Shown here: piece by piece, positions 34,147 through 45,325 of the stretch
Position numbering within the stretch: the stretch's first letter is position 1
How the letters are laid out: each line of letters begins with the position of its first letter
Origin: Marinomonas primoryensis
Lineage (GTDB): Bacteria; Pseudomonadota; Gammaproteobacteria; Pseudomonadales; Marinomonadaceae
DNA length: 64,000 bases
Direction of reading: 5' to 3'
Assembly: GCF_013372285.1 (NCBI RefSeq)
Contig: NZ_CP054301.1
Coordinates: 2,473,001 to 2,537,000, forward strand
Translations under genes and position numbers: made by a program
Notes under the pieces: generated by a model
Told to the model about the DNA's origin: nothing
The model's database searches: none
Seen by the model: the letters and a program-made list of their open reading frames with translations, nothing else

Positions 34147-35160
34147 TTATTGTAAATACGGTTTGAACGCATCCGATGGGCGCTCTTCAAAACCAAAATC
34201 CGTTTTTATCAATAAATAAGCGGCTATACCATTTTTCTGAGCAAACTCGAATCCTTTCTCAGGCCCAAGTACCGTAATTGCCGTCGCAAGACCATCGGCC
34301 ATGGTTGTTGTTTTATCTACTACGGTAACAGAAACCAATCGATGTGTAATAGGTCGACCCGTTTTAGGGCTTATCGTATGAGAATAGCGTACACCATTTT
34401 TTTCAAAATAGTTCCGATAATCACCAGAGGTCGCAACAGCAACATCAGTTACCGACAGGATTCGCTCAACAATCTCATGACCACCTGCAGGACTTTCTAT
34501 TGCCACTTTCCAAGATTCGCCATCAGCTTTCACACCTTTAGATAAAATTTCACCACCAACCTCAATCAAATAACTCCGCACCCCCTTACTCTGAAGCACT
34601 TGCGCAACCATATCCACGCCGTACCCTTTTGCAATAGAAGATAAGTCTACATAGATGTTTTTTTCTTTCGTCAAACGGCGACCATCAAGCTTTAAGTAAT
34701 GATAACCCACGCGTGATTTTGCCTCGTCAATTAGCAACTCGCTTGGCACTTTATCTTCTCGATTTCCAGGTCCGAAGCCCCACAAGTTAACCAGAGGACC
34801 AATGGTAATATCGTACTCTCCACCACTCATTTCACTAATCAATAAAGCCTTATCAATAACATAAGCCATGTCTTCGCTAATGTTAGAAAATTGATTTTCA
34901 GGTAACTTATTAAAAACTGAAAGCTCTGAGTTTGGATCATAAGTTGACATTAGCTTGTTAACTCTTACCAAGGCAGCATCAACACCTACTTTTAAATCCG
35001 ATGTTTTTTTTACATTTTCAGTAGTATAAAATTTTACTGTGTATGTAGTGCCCATTGTAGGGCCAGAGAAGCTCACCAATTCAGGAGAAAAAATGGAAAA
35101 ACGATATACCGTCGCTATAACGATAAATATGAAAGCAGAAAATAGTATTTTTTTACGCAT
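34147..35160 (-). CDS. apbE: FAD:protein FMN transferase (ApbE)
   Basis: Attaches FMN covalently to threonine in NqrB and NqrC. The 337-residue protein has an N-terminal membrane anchor (about 4-24), the motif GPTMGTTYTVKFYTT, DLSSIAKGYGVDMVA, and a C-terminal ATSGDYRNYF...SHTISPKTGRP region, all typical. The target SGAT sites are found in NqrB and NqrC of this window. It is separated from nqrF by a perfect 15-bp terminator hairpin, so expression may be partly independent. Confidence 0.93.
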   Translation of the reverse strand: MRKKILFSAFIFIVIATVYRFSIFSPELVSFSGPTMGTTYTVKFYTTENVKKTSDLKVGVDAALVRVNKLMSTYDPNSELSVFNKLPENQFSNISEDMAYVIDKALLISEMSGGEYDITIGPLVNLWGFGPGNREDKVPSELLIDEAKSRVGYHYLKLDGRRLTKEKNIYVDLSSIAKGYGVDMVAQVLQSKGVRSYLIEVGGEILSKGVKADGESWKVAIESPAGGHEIVERILSVTDVAVATSGDYRNYFEKNGVRYSHTISPKTGRPITHRLVSVTVVDKTTTMADGLATAITVLGPEKGFEFAQKNGIAAYLLIKTDFGFEERPSDAFKPYLQ

Positions 35161-35184
35161 AAAAAGTCTTTCTAGTTGCCAATA

Positions 35185-35218
35185 AAATAAAGACCCACCA
35201 GAAGGTGGGTCTTTATTT
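35185..35218 (-). terminator. Terminator after nqrF
   Basis: AAATAAAGACCCACC pairs perfectly with GGTGGGTCTTTATTT around AGAA (15 base pairs). It starts six bases after the nqrF stop. Confidence 0.8.
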
Positions 35219-35223
35219 AGGTG

Positions 35224-36450
35224 CTAGCCGCCGAAATCATCCAATAGAATGTTTTCTTTTTCTACACCAAGATCTTCTAACATCTTAACCACAGAAACGT
35301 TCATCATTGGAGGCCCACACATGTAGTACTCACAATCCTCTGGAGCAGGATGGTCTTTGAGGTAGTTTTCATAAAGTACATTATGAATGAACCCTGTTTT
35401 ACCTTCCCAATTATCTTCAGGCTGAGGATCAGAAAGCGCCAAATGCCACTCAAAGTTCTCATTCTCTGCTTGAAGCTTATCGTACTCTTCCGTATAGAAT
35501 GCTTCACGCATACTACGAGCACCATACCAAAAGGTAATTTTACGTTTTGAACTCAAGCGTTTAAGCTGGTCAAAAATGTGTGATCGCATTGGCGCCATAC
35601 CGGCACCACCACCGACAAACACCATCTCTGCATCGGTATCTTTGGCAAAAAACTCACCAAAAGGACCGTATACTTTTATCTTATCACCAGGCTTAAGGCT
35701 GAATACATAAGACGACATTTGACCAGGAGGAAGATCATCTTTACCCGGTGGCGGTGAAGCGATACGGATATTAAACTTAACAATACCCCTCTCTTCAGGG
35801 TAGTTTGCCATTGAGTAAGCACGTATAACGGTTTCATCGACCTTAGAAACAAACTTCCAAAGATTGAATTTATCCCAATCACCGCGATACTCTTCTTCGA
35901 TATCAAAGTCTTTGTAGTGCACTGTGTGCGCAGGTGCTTCAAGCTGAACATAACCACCAGCACGGAAGTTAACATTCTCGCCTTCAGGCAATTTTAGCGT
36001 CAGCTCTTTAATAAAAGTCGCTAAATTAGGGTTTGACTCAACGGTACATTCCCATGCTTTAACACCAAATACTTCTTCAGGCACTTCTACATCCATGTCC
36101 TGTTTCACAGAAACCTGACAGGATAAACGATAACCTTCTTTTTCATCACGACGAGTAAAATGAGATTGCTCAGTGGATAGCATTGAACCGCCACCACTCG
36201 TCACCTTACATTTGCACTGTGCACAAGTACCGCCACCGCCACAAGCAGACGAAAGAAATACGCCGCTGTTAGCCAATGTTTGCAATAACTTACCGCCCGC
36301 AGGGGCTGTTATCTCTTTTTCACCATTGATGCGAATTGTAACGTCACCAGTGCTTACCAAACGAGCACGAGCAGCAAGGATAATTGCCACTAATGCCAGT
36401 ACGATAGCCGTGAACATCACCACACCCAGAATAATCTCTAAGTTGACCAT
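35224..36450 (-). CDS. nqrF: Na+-NQR subunit F
   Basis: The NADH-oxidising entry subunit of the Na+ pump. The 408-residue protein has an N-terminal helix (about 3-27), a plant-type 2Fe-2S ferredoxin domain with Cys 70, 76 and 79 plus a later Cys near 111 (from RLSCQVS), then FAD-binding ([11 protein letters not shown]) and NADH-binding ([16 protein letters not shown]) domains. Length and order match V. cholerae NqrF. It is the last of six nqr genes. Confidence 0.97.
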   Translation of the reverse strand: MVNLEIILGVVMFTAIVLALVAIILAARARLVSTGDVTIRINGEKEITAPAGGKLLQTLANSGVFLSSACGGGGTCAQCKCKVTSGGGSMLSTEQSHFTRRDEKEGYRLSCQVSVKQDMDVEVPEEVFGVKAWECTVESNPNLATFIKELTLKLPEGENVNFRAGGYVQLEAPAHTVHYKDFDIEEEYRGDWDKFNLWKFVSKVDETVIRAYSMANYPEERGIVKFNIRIASPPPGKDDLPPGQMSSYVFSLKPGDKIKVYGPFGEFFAKDTDAEMVFVGGGAGMAPMRSHIFDQLKRLSSKRKITFWYGARSMREAFYTEEYDKLQAENENFEWHLALSDPQPEDNWEGKTGFIHNVLYENYLKDHPAPEDCEYYMCGPPMMNVSVVKMLEDLGVEKENILLDDFGG

Positions 36451-36492
36451 GTTAGTTAAACCTTATTCTTGGTTGTCCCACTGAACAGCAAA

Positions 36493-37101
36493 TTAAAGCT
36501 GAACACCAGAAAATGACATAAAGCCCAAACTCATCAGACCGACAGTAATAAACGTGATACCAAGACCACGTAACCCTGCAGGTACGTCTGAATACTTAAG
36601 CTTCTCCCGAATACCAGCCAGCGCAGCAATCGCTAACGCCCAACCAACACCAGCACCCACACCGTAAACAAGACTTTCACTAAAGTTATAGTCACGCTCA
36701 ACCATGAACAAGGAAGCACCCAATATGGCGCAGTTCACTGTGATAAGTGGTAAAAATACACCCAATGCGTTGTATAAAGCAGGCACATATTTATCTAGTG
36801 CCATTTCTAGTATTTGAACAATAGCGGCAATAACACCGATGTAACTCAATAGACCTAGAAAGCTCAGATCAACGCCAGGTAGACCCGCCCATTCAAGAGC
36901 ACCATCAACCAAAAGGTTTTGATAGAGAAGGTTATTTAATGGAACTGTAATTGCCAAAACAACAATAACAGCAATGCCCAAACCGATCGCTGTATCAACT
37001 TTTTTGGACAAAGCCAAAAAAGTACACATACCAAGAAAGAAGGCCAACGCCATATTCTCAACAAAAACGGCCTTAACGAACAAACTGATTAAATGTTCCA
37101 T
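36493..37101 (-). CDS. nqrE: Na+-NQR subunit E
   Basis: A 202-residue membrane subunit with six helices. Its Cys near residue 26 ([12 protein letters not shown]) pairs with NqrD residues to hold the intramembrane iron site; a second Cys is in [13 protein letters not shown]. Starts immediately after the nqrD stop with no gap. Confidence 0.96.
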   Translation of the reverse strand: MEHLISLFVKAVFVENMALAFFLGMCTFLALSKKVDTAIGLGIAVIVVLAITVPLNNLLYQNLLVDGALEWAGLPGVDLSFLGLLSYIGVIAAIVQILEMALDKYVPALYNALGVFLPLITVNCAILGASLFMVERDYNFSESLVYGVGAGVGWALAIAALAGIREKLKYSDVPAGLRGLGITFITVGLMSLGFMSFSGVQL

Positions 37102-37764
37102 TTAGAACGCCTCCCTTACACGCGAATGGGCTGCAATCTTAAAGTCAGGCTCTTCAATTTGATCCGTTTTATAAGAACGCAACACCCAAATAACCAAGCC
37201 AATCACGAAGAACGCACTTGGAGGAAGCAGCATTAAACCATTAGGCTGATACCAACCGCCGTTCTGAACAGTGGCAAATATTTCAACACCAAAAAGCTTA
37301 CCAGCGCCGAGTAATTCACGGAAGAAAGCAACCACGATCAACATAGCACTGTAGCCTAAGCCATTACCAATACCATCAACAAAGCTCATCACTGGACCGT
37401 TTTTCATGGCAAACGCTTCTGCGCGGCCCATTACGATACAGTTAGTGATGATAAGACCAACAAACACAGAAAGCTGCTTACTGATCTCATAAGCAAACGC
37501 TTTAAGAATTTGATCAACCACAATAACCAAAGAGGCAATAATGATCATTTGAACAATGATACGAATACTGTTTGGAATATGATTACGAATGATCGCAATA
37601 AAAAAGCTAGAAAAAGCGGTTACTAACGTTAGGGCAATCGCCATAACCAAACTAACACTTAAACTGCTCGTTACCGCCAACGCTGAACAAATACCCAAGA
37701 TTTGCAAAGCAATCGGGTTATTCGCAAGAATTGGCCCAAAGAGGACTTTTCTAAATTCAGACAT
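37102..37764 (-). CDS. nqrD: Na+-NQR subunit D
   Basis: A 220-residue membrane subunit with six helices. Cys residues in [12 protein letters not shown] and [17 protein letters not shown] are the expected iron ligands, contributed with NqrE. The start ATG overlaps the nqrC stop by one base. Confidence 0.96.
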   Translation of the reverse strand: MSEFRKVLFGPILANNPIALQILGICSALAVTSSLSVSLVMAIALTLVTAFSSFFIAIIRNHIPNSIRIIVQMIIIASLVIVVDQILKAFAYEISKQLSVFVGLIITNCIVMGRAEAFAMKNGPVMSFVDGIGNGLGYSAMLIVVAFFRELLGAGKLFGVEIFATVQNGGWYQPNGLMLLPPSAFFVIGLVIWVLRSYKTDQIEEPDFKIAAHSRVREAF

Positions 37765-38564
37765 TATTGAACTCCTTCGCTACGAAGTTTTGCCAAGAAA
37801 GGACCAAAGCCCTCCTCACCTAACCAGTATTGAACAAGATTAGTGACACCACGACTCGTCAGGGTTGCACCAGACAAACCATCCACTTTATAAGCTGCTT
37901 TTGGATCTGAGCTATCTACACTACCTTTAACAAGATGAAGCACTGCTTCGCCTTGGTCGTCATAGACCTCCTTACCTTTCCACAACGCTTTCCAGTTAGG
38001 ATTATCAACTTCCCCCCCCAACCCAGGCGTTTCACCCTGAGAATAGAAGCCAAAGCCAATCACAGTATTGAAATCGCTTTTCAATGCAATGAAGCCATAC
38101 ATAGTAGACCATAGGCCATAACCATGAACTGGAACAATGATTCGGTCTATATCATCACCTGATTTAACAAGGTAGACAGCTGAAAAGTTCGCGCGGCGTT
38201 TAATGCTAGCAGGATCATTCTCACCGCTCAAAGCAACAGACAACTGCGGATCTTTCGAGGCCGCTTTCTGATCATAAGTAGCAGGGTTAATACCCGCTGC
38301 TTTAATTTCAGCTTGCGTTGCGAAGGCGCCTGTTTGCAAATTAACGATGCGAGTTTCTACTGTTTCGAAAATCTCATCTACTGATTTACCAGATACAAGC
38401 ATACCAGCCGAAGACAAAATGTTTCGCTTACGGTCTAGATCCTTATTAGCCTTTTGGATTGGCTTAAGCCCTACCGCTGCCACAGCAACAAAAATAGAAC
38501 AAACCAAACACAAGGATAAGGCAACTATAATGGTCTTTTTAATACTATCGTTACTACTAGCCAT
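37764..38564 (-). CDS. nqrC: Na+-NQR subunit C
   Basis: A 266-residue periplasmic-facing subunit anchored by one N-terminal helix, with covalent FMN on Thr in [12 protein letters not shown] (about residue 234). ATG 38564 is chosen; the frame extends to a TTG at 38573. It overlaps the nqrB stop by eight bases. A run of eight G (coding strand, near 38012-38019) encodes the conserved GLGGEV motif. Confidence 0.95.
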   Translation of the reverse strand: MASSNDSIKKTIIVALSLCLVCSIFVAVAAVGLKPIQKANKDLDRKRNILSSAGMLVSGKSVDEIFETVETRIVNLQTGAFATQAEIKAAGINPATYDQKAASKDPQLSVALSGENDPASIKRRANFSAVYLVKSGDDIDRIIVPVHGYGLWSTMYGFIALKSDFNTVIGFGFYSQGETPGLGGEVDNPNWKALWKGKEVYDDQGEAVLHLVKGSVDSSDPKAAYKVDGLSGATLTSRGVTNLVQYWLGEEGFGPFLAKLRSEGVQ

Positions 38565-39753
38565 TGCGTGCAATCCTCCGCTTAATGTTCGCCTGAATCA
38601 CAAAGTGATCAATAAATGGTGCAAACAAATTCGCAAACAAAATCGCCAACATCATACCTTCTGGGTACGCTGGGTTAACAACTCGAATAAGCACGACCAT
38701 TAAACCGATTAATGCGCCATAGAACCATTTACCACGATTCGTCATCGATGCAGATACTGGATCCGTCGCCATATACATCATACCAAAAGCAAAACCACCT
38801 AAAACAAGGTGCCAATACCATGGTGTAGCGAACATAGGGTTAGTATCAGAGCCAATGGAGTTAAACAATGCAGAAGTTAGTACCATGCCTAGCATAACAC
38901 CAGCAACGATTCGCCATGAAGCAATTCGCATTATTAACAATACAGATCCGCCAATTAGAATCGCTAACGTAGACGTTTCACCCATTGAGCCTTGGATAAA
39001 GCCAAAGAAGGCATCAGACCAACCAACAGTCAAACCTGAAATACCATCAGCAGCAAGCTGGCTCAATGCTGTTGCACCAGAAAAACCATCAATCGCCGTC
39101 CAAACCGCATCACCAGACATAGAAGCTGGGTAAGCAAAGAACAAGAAAGCACGACCAGCTAATGCAGGGTTAAGGAAGTTCTTGCCCGTACCGCCAAACA
39201 CTTCTTTTGCAAGCACAACACCAAAACTAATCCCTAAGGCAACTTGCCATAAAGGAACCGTTGCAGGTAATGAAAGCGCAAACAGAATGGAAGTAACAAA
39301 AAAGCCTTCGTTTATTTCATGCTTTCGCACAGAAGAAAACAACACTTCCCAGAAACCACCAACAGCAAACGTAACAAGATAAACAGGCAAGAAATACATT
39401 GCACCGTAAATCATGTTGTCCCATATGCTTGATGCGTCATAATTGGTCAAACCACCAATAACGGCATGACGCCAAGTGTCCGCTGGCGTAACACCCATTG
39501 CATCTATAGCGGTATTCGCCTGCAGACCAATGTTGTACATACCAAAAAACATCGCTGGAAATGTACACATCCAAACCAAAATCATAATGCGCTTCATATC
39601 AACCGCATCACGAACATGGGAGCCATTTTTGGTAACAGAACTTGGACGGTAAAAAATAGTATCTACCGCTTCAAAAAGCGCATACCACTTTTCGTATTTT
39701 CCACCTGAGTGAAACTCAGGTTCTATTTTATCGAGTACTTTTCTAAGCCCCAT
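38557..39753 (-). CDS. nqrB: Na+-NQR subunit B
   Basis: A 398-residue membrane subunit with about ten helices, riboflavin and covalent FMN on Thr 228 in [10 protein letters not shown]. It is the main Na+-translocating and quinone-site subunit. Four bases separate it from nqrA, indicating a single transcript. Confidence 0.97.
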   Translation of the reverse strand: MGLRKVLDKIEPEFHSGGKYEKWYALFEAVDTIFYRPSSVTKNGSHVRDAVDMKRIMILVWMCTFPAMFFGMYNIGLQANTAIDAMGVTPADTWRHAVIGGLTNYDASSIWDNMIYGAMYFLPVYLVTFAVGGFWEVLFSSVRKHEINEGFFVTSILFALSLPATVPLWQVALGISFGVVLAKEVFGGTGKNFLNPALAGRAFLFFAYPASMSGDAVWTAIDGFSGATALSQLAADGISGLTVGWSDAFFGFIQGSMGETSTLAILIGGSVLLIMRIASWRIVAGVMLGMVLTSALFNSIGSDTNPMFATPWYWHLVLGGFAFGMMYMATDPVSASMTNRGKWFYGALIGLMVVLIRVVNPAYPEGMMLAILFANLFAPFIDHFVIQANIKRRIARNG

Positions 39754-39756
39754 GAA

Positions 39757-41094
39757 TTAACCCTCTTTCTCTATTAGAGTTAGGCAATCCCGAAGGATCG
39801 GGCCATATTCGAACTTACCTGAGCAACTGTAAGTACACAAAGCCAAATCTTCGTCATCTAACTCAAGCACGCCAAGCTTCTGAGCTTGCTCCGTATCATT
39901 CACAACCAACGCACGTAACAACTGAGTTGGCAAAATATCAAGCGGCATAACACGCTCAAAATTACCAAGTGGCAACATAGTACGATCACTACCGTTGGTC
40001 GTCGTTGTCATATCAAATGATTTTTTACCTGTGAGCTTTGACAAAAAGACATTCATAAGAGAATGTTTTTCTACACCGGCACGAAGATAATGCATCATCT
40101 GGCGCTCACGACCTTCAAGCAATACGCAGACTTGATTGTGATAACGACCTAAGTAAGAAAAAGGACCTGCAGCATTACGACCTGAAAGTACGGAACCAGA
40201 AATAACTCGGTTCTCACCGTCAGCTAATTCGCCCGCCACAAGATCTTCTAAGCTTGCACCCACTTGAGTACGAACCAATCGAGGGTTTTTAACCTGAGGT
40301 CCCGCCAATGCGATAACACGCTCAACGTTAAGTTCACCAGTAACAAAAAGCTTGCCAATAGCGACAACATCTTGGTAATTGATAGACCAAACTGTTTTTT
40401 TATCACTAACTGGATCAAGGAAATGGATATGCGTACCAGCAAGACCAGCAGGGTGCACACCAGAGAACTCTTCAACCGTTACATCTGACGTAGTCGGAAT
40501 TTTAGTTCCGGTCGCTTTACAAACAAACACCTTACCCGTCGTCAAACGTGCTAATACCGTCAGGCCATCAGCAAACGCCTCAGCCTGATCTGCAAGCACA
40601 ACTTCTGGAGAAGCGGCCAACGGATTAGTGTCCATAGCAGTAACGAAAATAGAGCTTGGCGCCGAAGCAATTTCAGGCACTTTCGAAAAAGGACGTGTAC
40701 GAAACGAGGTCCATAGTCCAGACTCAACTAGATTATCAACCACTTTATTACGTTCTAATGATTTTAATTCAGAACCAGAATAAGCGGCAAAAGTTTCAGA
40801 CTCATCACCTTCCACTCTGATAACAACAGATTGAAAAACACGTCTTTCACCACGATTGACAGCGGTTACCGTACCAGAAGCAGGAGCCGTGTATTTAACA
40901 CCTTCCGTTTTCTTATCTGTAAAGATAACTTGCCCTTTCTTTACCTTATCCCCTTCCTTGACAAACATGGTGGGTTTCATTCCATGGTAATCAGGACCGA
41001 TCACAGCGACTGTTCTTGCGGCAGCTGCCATCTCAATCACTTGAATGGGAGCACCTGAGATCGGAAGATCTAGGCCTTTTGAAATTTTAAACAT
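39757..41094 (-). CDS. nqrA: Na+-NQR subunit A
   Basis: A 445-residue cytoplasmic subunit lying on NqrB, helping form the quinone site. N-terminus [16 protein letters not shown] and a central [12 protein letters not shown] match the family. ATG 41094 gives the expected length (446 in V. cholerae); a longer frame to 41181 has no family support. Its own ribosome site is weak, but a leader ORF with a very strong site (41070-41147) overlaps its start, which suggests coupled translation. First gene of the nqr operon. Confidence 0.96.
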   Translation of the reverse strand: MFKISKGLDLPISGAPIQVIEMAAAARTVAVIGPDYHGMKPTMFVKEGDKVKKGQVIFTDKKTEGVKYTAPASGTVTAVNRGERRVFQSVVIRVEGDESETFAAYSGSELKSLERNKVVDNLVESGLWTSFRTRPFSKVPEIASAPSSIFVTAMDTNPLAASPEVVLADQAEAFADGLTVLARLTTGKVFVCKATGTKIPTTSDVTVEEFSGVHPAGLAGTHIHFLDPVSDKKTVWSINYQDVVAIGKLFVTGELNVERVIALAGPQVKNPRLVRTQVGASLEDLVAGELADGENRVISGSVLSGRNAAGPFSYLGRYHNQVCVLLEGRERQMMHYLRAGVEKHSLMNVFLSKLTGKKSFDMTTTTNGSDRTMLPLGNFERVMPLDILPTQLLRALVVNDTEQAQKLGVLELDDEDLALCTYSCSGKFEYGPILRDCLTLIEKEG

Positions 41095-41147
41095 ATGTTC
41101 TGCCCAACAATAAATTGAACACAAAAAGCGTAATGTGTAATGCTCAT
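41070..41147 (-). CDS. Leader ORF (25 codons) overlapping the nqrA start
   Basis: ATG at 41147 is preceded by CCGGAGGGGGGT, among the strongest ribosome sites in the window. The 25-residue frame (starting [10 protein letters not shown]) ends in a TAG that lies 22 bases inside nqrA in another frame. Such overlap lets ribosomes that finish the leader start nqrA. The peptide matches nothing I know. It may be a translational coupling device rather than a functional protein. Confidence 0.4.
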   Translation of the reverse strand: MSITHYAFCVQFIVGQNICLKFQKA

Positions 41148-41535
41148 ACCCCCCTCCGGGAAAACATGTATAAGCGAACAACTAATATTAAATTAATTGT
41201 AAAACACAAACTCACTTCACCAAAAAACCGACGTATTATAAAGATCATTAACGACATTGACCAGCTCATCACGATGTCTTTAAGCGCCAACTTTTACTTA
41301 AAAGCACAAGTTTGTCTTTATTGGTTGATTTCATGTACCAAAAAGCACTTTTTTGTTTTTTTCGCTACACCCCTCAGAATTTCTCACTTCTCTGCGGTAA
41401 TCGAAATAAATGAAATCCAAATTAAGCATTTAAGAGTATATAAACAGACCTCATTTTAGTGAGTTGCCATACTAGGTTGAAAACGACACAATATCGCCTA
41501 ACAAATGAATAGGCTCAAAACATGGAAGCACAACT
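41148..41535. other. Intergenic region between nqrA leader and folX
   Basis: About 390 AT-rich bases between divergent genes. A promoter-like TTGTGT with TATTAG 16 bases on (minus strand, near 41180-41210) could serve nqr. The open frame at 41115-41459 on the plus strand has no ribosome site or recognisable protein and is taken as chance. Nothing else seen. Confidence 0.4.
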
Positions 41536-41904
41536 ATGATTAAACCAGAAGCTCAAATTCATATTAAAAACTTACGTTTACGAACCTACATTGGATTCAA
41601 TGATTCCGAAAAAAATAACAAACAAGATGTTATTATCAATGCTTGGATACACTATCCAGCTACCCAAGCCTACGATACAGATGATGTCGAAAATGCGGTA
41701 AATTACAGAACGCTTTGCAAAGAAATGATAGCTTATACTGAGAACAACCGCTTTCTTTTGCTAGAAAAGCTGACAGCAGACTTACTTGAGCTCTGCATGG
41801 CACCCAAAAATGTGACATTCGCAAAGATAGAAGTTGCTAAACCACACGCCCTGCGTTTCGCGGATTCCGTGTCCCTTACATTGTCAGCAAATAGAGAACA
41901 ATAA
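41536..41904 (+). CDS. folX: Dihydroneopterin triphosphate 2'-epimerase
   Basis: A 122-residue tunnelling-fold pterin enzyme; epimerises dihydroneopterin triphosphate to the monapterin form. The match to E. coli FolX is close: IHIKNLRLRTYIGF, NKQDVIINAWIHYPA, AVNYRTLCKEMI, NNRFLLLEKLT and HALRFADSVSLTLS. FolB proteins differ in these regions, so FolX is preferred. It is followed after seven bases by mfd and likely shares its transcript. Confidence 0.92.
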   Translation: MIKPEAQIHIKNLRLRTYIGFNDSEKNNKQDVIINAWIHYPATQAYDTDDVENAVNYRTLCKEMIAYTENNRFLLLEKLTADLLELCMAPKNVTFAKIEVAKPHALRFADSVSLTLSANREQ

Positions 41905-41911
41905 GCCCAAC

Positions 41912-44900
41912 ATGCCACAGACAACATCAATAACGTTAAAGCCCGGCTTCAAGAATTTAATTAGTGGTCTAGACGGCAGCCGCAAAGCATTGCAGCTGCT
42001 TGCTATTGCCTCTGAGCACAGTTTGCCTATTCTCTTTATGGCCAATACGGTGGGTGAATTGAATGAGCTAGAAGACGAGCTACAATTTCTAAATCAGAAC
42101 AAAAAAGAGCTACTTAGATTCAGTGACTGGGAAACACTTCCGTACGATGCTTTTTCGCCACATCAAGACATTGTTTCACAACGCTTAGAAACACTTGCTA
42201 AGCTAACAGAAACAAAGAACCCCATCATCCTCACAACCGTCGCCTCTTGCTTAACTCGGCTTTGTCCAAGACAACATCTGGACGCCCAACGCTTTCACCT
42301 AAAAGAAGGCCAAGAGCTTCCGTTAGAACAATTGTCTAAAAAGCTCACCAGCGCTGGTTACTTGAATGTGAATAACGTCCATGAACACGGTGAATACGCC
42401 ATTCGCGGTGCCTTAATGGACGTTTATCCGATGGGCGCAGAAAACCCAATAAGAATCGATTGGTTCGACAATGAGATCGATTCTATTCGCTGGTTTGACA
42501 CTGAAACGCAGCGTAGTATCGACAAAGTCAGCGAAATAAAAATGCTCCCTGCGAAGGAGTTTCCAACTACATCACAAGGCATACAACAGTTTCGCAAAGC
42601 CTTTCGTGAACGCTTTAATAATGCCCCGCTATCGAGCCCCATTTATCAAGACATTTCCAGCGGCCTAATACCCGCGGGGATTGAATACTATTTGCCTTTA
42701 TTTTTTGAACACACCGCGACAGTATTCGACTATCTACCTGAAAATACACTCATCATTCGTTCTGATACGTTCAATGAACAGCTCGCCAGCATTCAACTCG
42801 ATTTCAAAAACCGACACGAGTCACTTAATTACAATATAGAACGCCCTATTTTAAAGCCTGACGAAGTTTGCCTAAAAGAAGACGAACTGTTCGCCGCGCT
42901 TAACCAATTTCCTGCTGTGCTTTTTTCAACCTCGGGCGAACACCCACTCTATAAAGCATTAACGTCTGTAAAAATCGAATCGAAAAATACAGAGCCGCTT
43001 CACAAGCTACAAGATTATCTGAGCAAGACAGGCACCCGAACCCTCATCGTTGCTGAATCAGCAGGCCGACGAGAAGCATTATTAGAATTACTCAAAAAAC
43101 ACAAAATTAAACCCAAGCAAGTCAATGACTGGAAAGCCTTCACTAAGTCGACGCAATCATTAGCCATAACAGAAGGCAATATTAGCCGCGGTTTTGTCAT
43201 CGGCGATGAGTTAACACTCATTGCAGAAAGCGAGATACTCGGTGAACGCGTCTCGCAACACCGAAGACGCAACAAGCACAGCAATATCAGCGAAGATGCG
43301 ATTATTCGCAACCTGACGGAATTAAGAATGAACGCCCCCGTGGTGCACATAGATCATGGCGTTGGGCGTTACCTTGGCCTTACCAACTTACACATTGATG
43401 GGCAAGAAACTGAACTGCTCACACTGGGTTACGCGAACGACGCCAAACTCTACGTGCCTGTTTCTTCATTGCAGCTGATTTCTCGCTACACTGGCGCAGA
43501 CGAAGATACCGCACCGCTTCATAAACTAGGCACGGACAAATGGAGTATTGCGAAACAAAAAGCCGCAGAAAAAGCCCGTGATACGGCCGCAGAGCTACTA
43601 GAAATTTACGCCCAGCGTGAAGCTCGCGTTGGTTATGCTTTCGCAAAACCAGATGATCAATATGAACTTTTTTCATCCGGCTTCCCATTCGAGGAAACGC
43701 CGGACCAGCAAATGGCCATTGATGCTGTAATGCAAGACATGTCGTCGAGAAAACCAATGGACAGATTGGTGTGTGGCGATGTGGGTTTCGGTAAAACAGA
43801 AGTCGCCATGCGTGCCGCCTTTTTGGCCGTTCAAGATGGCAAACAAGTTGCTGTTCTCGTCCCCACGACGCTTCTGGCTCAGCAACATTATGAGAACTTT
43901 TGTGATCGTTTTGCCGACTGGCCAGTTGAAATAGAACTATTATCCCGCTTTCGCTCTGGCAAACAATCCAACGTGTCTATTGACCGCCTAGAATCGGGCA
44001 AAGCTGACATTGTGATAGGCACCCACAAGCTGATACAGAGCGGCATAAAATTCGCCAATCTTGGGCTTGTCATCATAGATGAAGAACATCGCTTTGGTGT
44101 GAAGCAAAAAGAACAATTCAAGGCTCTAAGAGCAGAAGTCGACATACTGACGCTCACAGCAACACCAATACCAAGAACGCTCAACATGTCTTTGTCTGGC
44201 ATTCGCGATCTGTCTATTATCGCCACACCACCAGCGAAGCGTTTATCGGTAAAAACCTTCGTAAAACAAAAAGATGAGCATCAAATAAAAGAAGCTATCC
44301 TACGAGAACTACATCGTGGCGGGCAGGTTTATTATTTACACAACGAAGTGCAAACCATTCAAAAAGCCGCCGAAGAATTAGAGGAACTCATTCCTGAAGC
44401 GCGAGTTATTGTCGGCCACGGCCAAATGCGCGAAAGAGAGCTGGAACAAGTAATGTCCGACTTCTATCACAAAAGAGCGAACGTACTCGTTTGCTCTACC
44501 ATAATAGAAACTGGCATAGATATTCCTAACGCCAACACCATTATCATTGAACGTGCCGACAAGTTTGGTTTGGCTCAGCTACATCAATTACGAGGCCGAG
44601 TGGGTCGGTCTCATCACCAAGCTTATGCCTACTTACTCACACCAAATGATCGCAAGGTCACAGGCGATGCAGAAAAGCGCCTGGAAGCCATCACGCTTGC
44701 CGACACCCTTGGCGCCGGATTCACGCTAGCCACCCATGACTTAGAAATACGCGGGACAGGCGAACTGCTAGGCGAGGGACAAAGTGGTCATATCGAGCAC
44801 GTTGGCTTCTCATTATTTATGGACATGCTCGACAGAGCGGTTAAATCCTTAAAAAATGGCGAGTCACCTAATGTAGACATCACCTCACCGGCGCAAACTG

Positions 44901-45325
44901 ACGTAAACTTGCGAGTACCAGCCCTCATTCCAGAGGATTATTTAGGTGATGTACATTCCCGTCTGATTCTGTATAAACGTATAGCCAGTGCAAAAGTCAG
45001 CGAAGAACTCAAAGATCTACAAGTGGAAATGATTGACCGCTTTGGATTACTACCTGACGCGACAAAAAACCTATTTCGACAAACAGAGTTGAAACTCAAG
45101 GCCGAGAGTCTCGGCATCAATAAAATTGAAGCCAATGCGAAAGAAGGTAAAATATTCTTTAACAGCAAAACACCCGTTGACCCGATGAAATTAATTAGAC
45201 TCATTCAAACAAAACCCGACATGTATAAGCTGGTAGGATCTGACACTTTAAAGTTTTTAGCTCCCATGAACAGCGCAGAAGAGCGCTTCCAACAAACGAC
45301 AAAGACTTTGGAATTATTACATTGA
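41912..45325 (+). CDS. mfd: Transcription-repair coupling factor Mfd
   Basis: Removes RNA polymerase stalled at DNA lesions and recruits UvrA. The 1137-residue protein has an N-terminal UvrB-like region, an RNA-polymerase-interacting CarD-like domain (VVHIDHGVGRYLGL), RecG-like helicase motifs GDVGFGKTEVAMRA (Walker A) and VIIDEEHRFGV (DEEH), and a C-terminal TRCF domain. ATG 41912 lies seven bases after folX; the longer frame that starts inside folX at 41834 is rejected. It overlaps csiV by four bases. Confidence 0.97.
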   Translation: MPQTTSITLKPGFKNLISGLDGSRKALQLLAIASEHSLPILFMANTVGELNELEDELQFLNQNKKELLRFSDWETLPYDAFSPHQDIVSQRLETLAKLTETKNPIILTTVASCLTRLCPRQHLDAQRFHLKEGQELPLEQLSKKLTSAGYLNVNNVHEHGEYAIRGALMDVYPMGAENPIRIDWFDNEIDSIRWFDTETQRSIDKVSEIKMLPAKEFPTTSQGIQQFRKAFRERFNNAPLSSPIYQDISSGLIPAGIEYYLPLFFEHTATVFDYLPENTLIIRSDTFNEQLASIQLDFKNRHESLNYNIERPILKPDEVCLKEDELFAALNQFPAVLFSTSGEHPLYKALTSVKIESKNTEPLHKLQDYLSKTGTRTLIVAESAGRREALLELLKKHKIKPKQVNDWKAFTKSTQSLAITEGNISRGFVIGDELTLIAESEILGERVSQHRRRNKHSNISEDAIIRNLTELRMNAPVVHIDHGVGRYLGLTNLHIDGQETELLTLGYANDAKLYVPVSSLQLISRYTGADEDTAPLHKLGTDKWSIAKQKAAEKARDTAAELLEIYAQREARVGYAFAKPDDQYELFSSGFPFEETPDQQMAIDAVMQDMSSRKPMDRLVCGDVGFGKTEVAMRAAFLAVQDGKQVAVLVPTTLLAQQHYENFCDRFADWPVEIELLSRFRSGKQSNVSIDRLESGKADIVIGTHKLIQSGIKFANLGLVIIDEEHRFGVKQKEQFKALRAEVDILTLTATPIPRTLNMSLSGIRDLSIIATPPAKRLSVKTFVKQKDEHQIKEAILRELHRGGQVYYLHNEVQTIQKAAEELEELIPEARVIVGHGQMRERELEQVMSDFYHKRANVLVCSTIIETGIDIPNANTIIIERADKFGLAQLHQLRGRVGRSHHQAYAYLLTPNDRKVTGDAEKRLEAITLADTLGAGFTLATHDLEIRGTGELLGEGQSGHIEHVGFSLFMDMLDRAVKSLKNGESPNVDITSPAQTDVNLRVPALIPEDYLGDVHSRLILYKRIASAKVSEELKDLQVEMIDRFGLLPDATKNLFRQTELKLKAESLGINKIEANAKEGKIFFNSKTPVDPMKLIRLIQTKPDMYKLVGSDTLKFLAPMNSAEERFQQTTKTLELLH

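Noticed and set aside
38012..38019. G8 tract inside nqrC as a phase-variation switch
   Set aside because: The tract encodes the conserved GLGGEV motif and the frame is intact; nothing suggests switching of an essential pump subunit.
41115..41459. 114-residue plus-strand open frame upstream of folX
   Set aside because: No ribosome site, no family features, AT-rich intergenic sequence opposite the nqrA leader.
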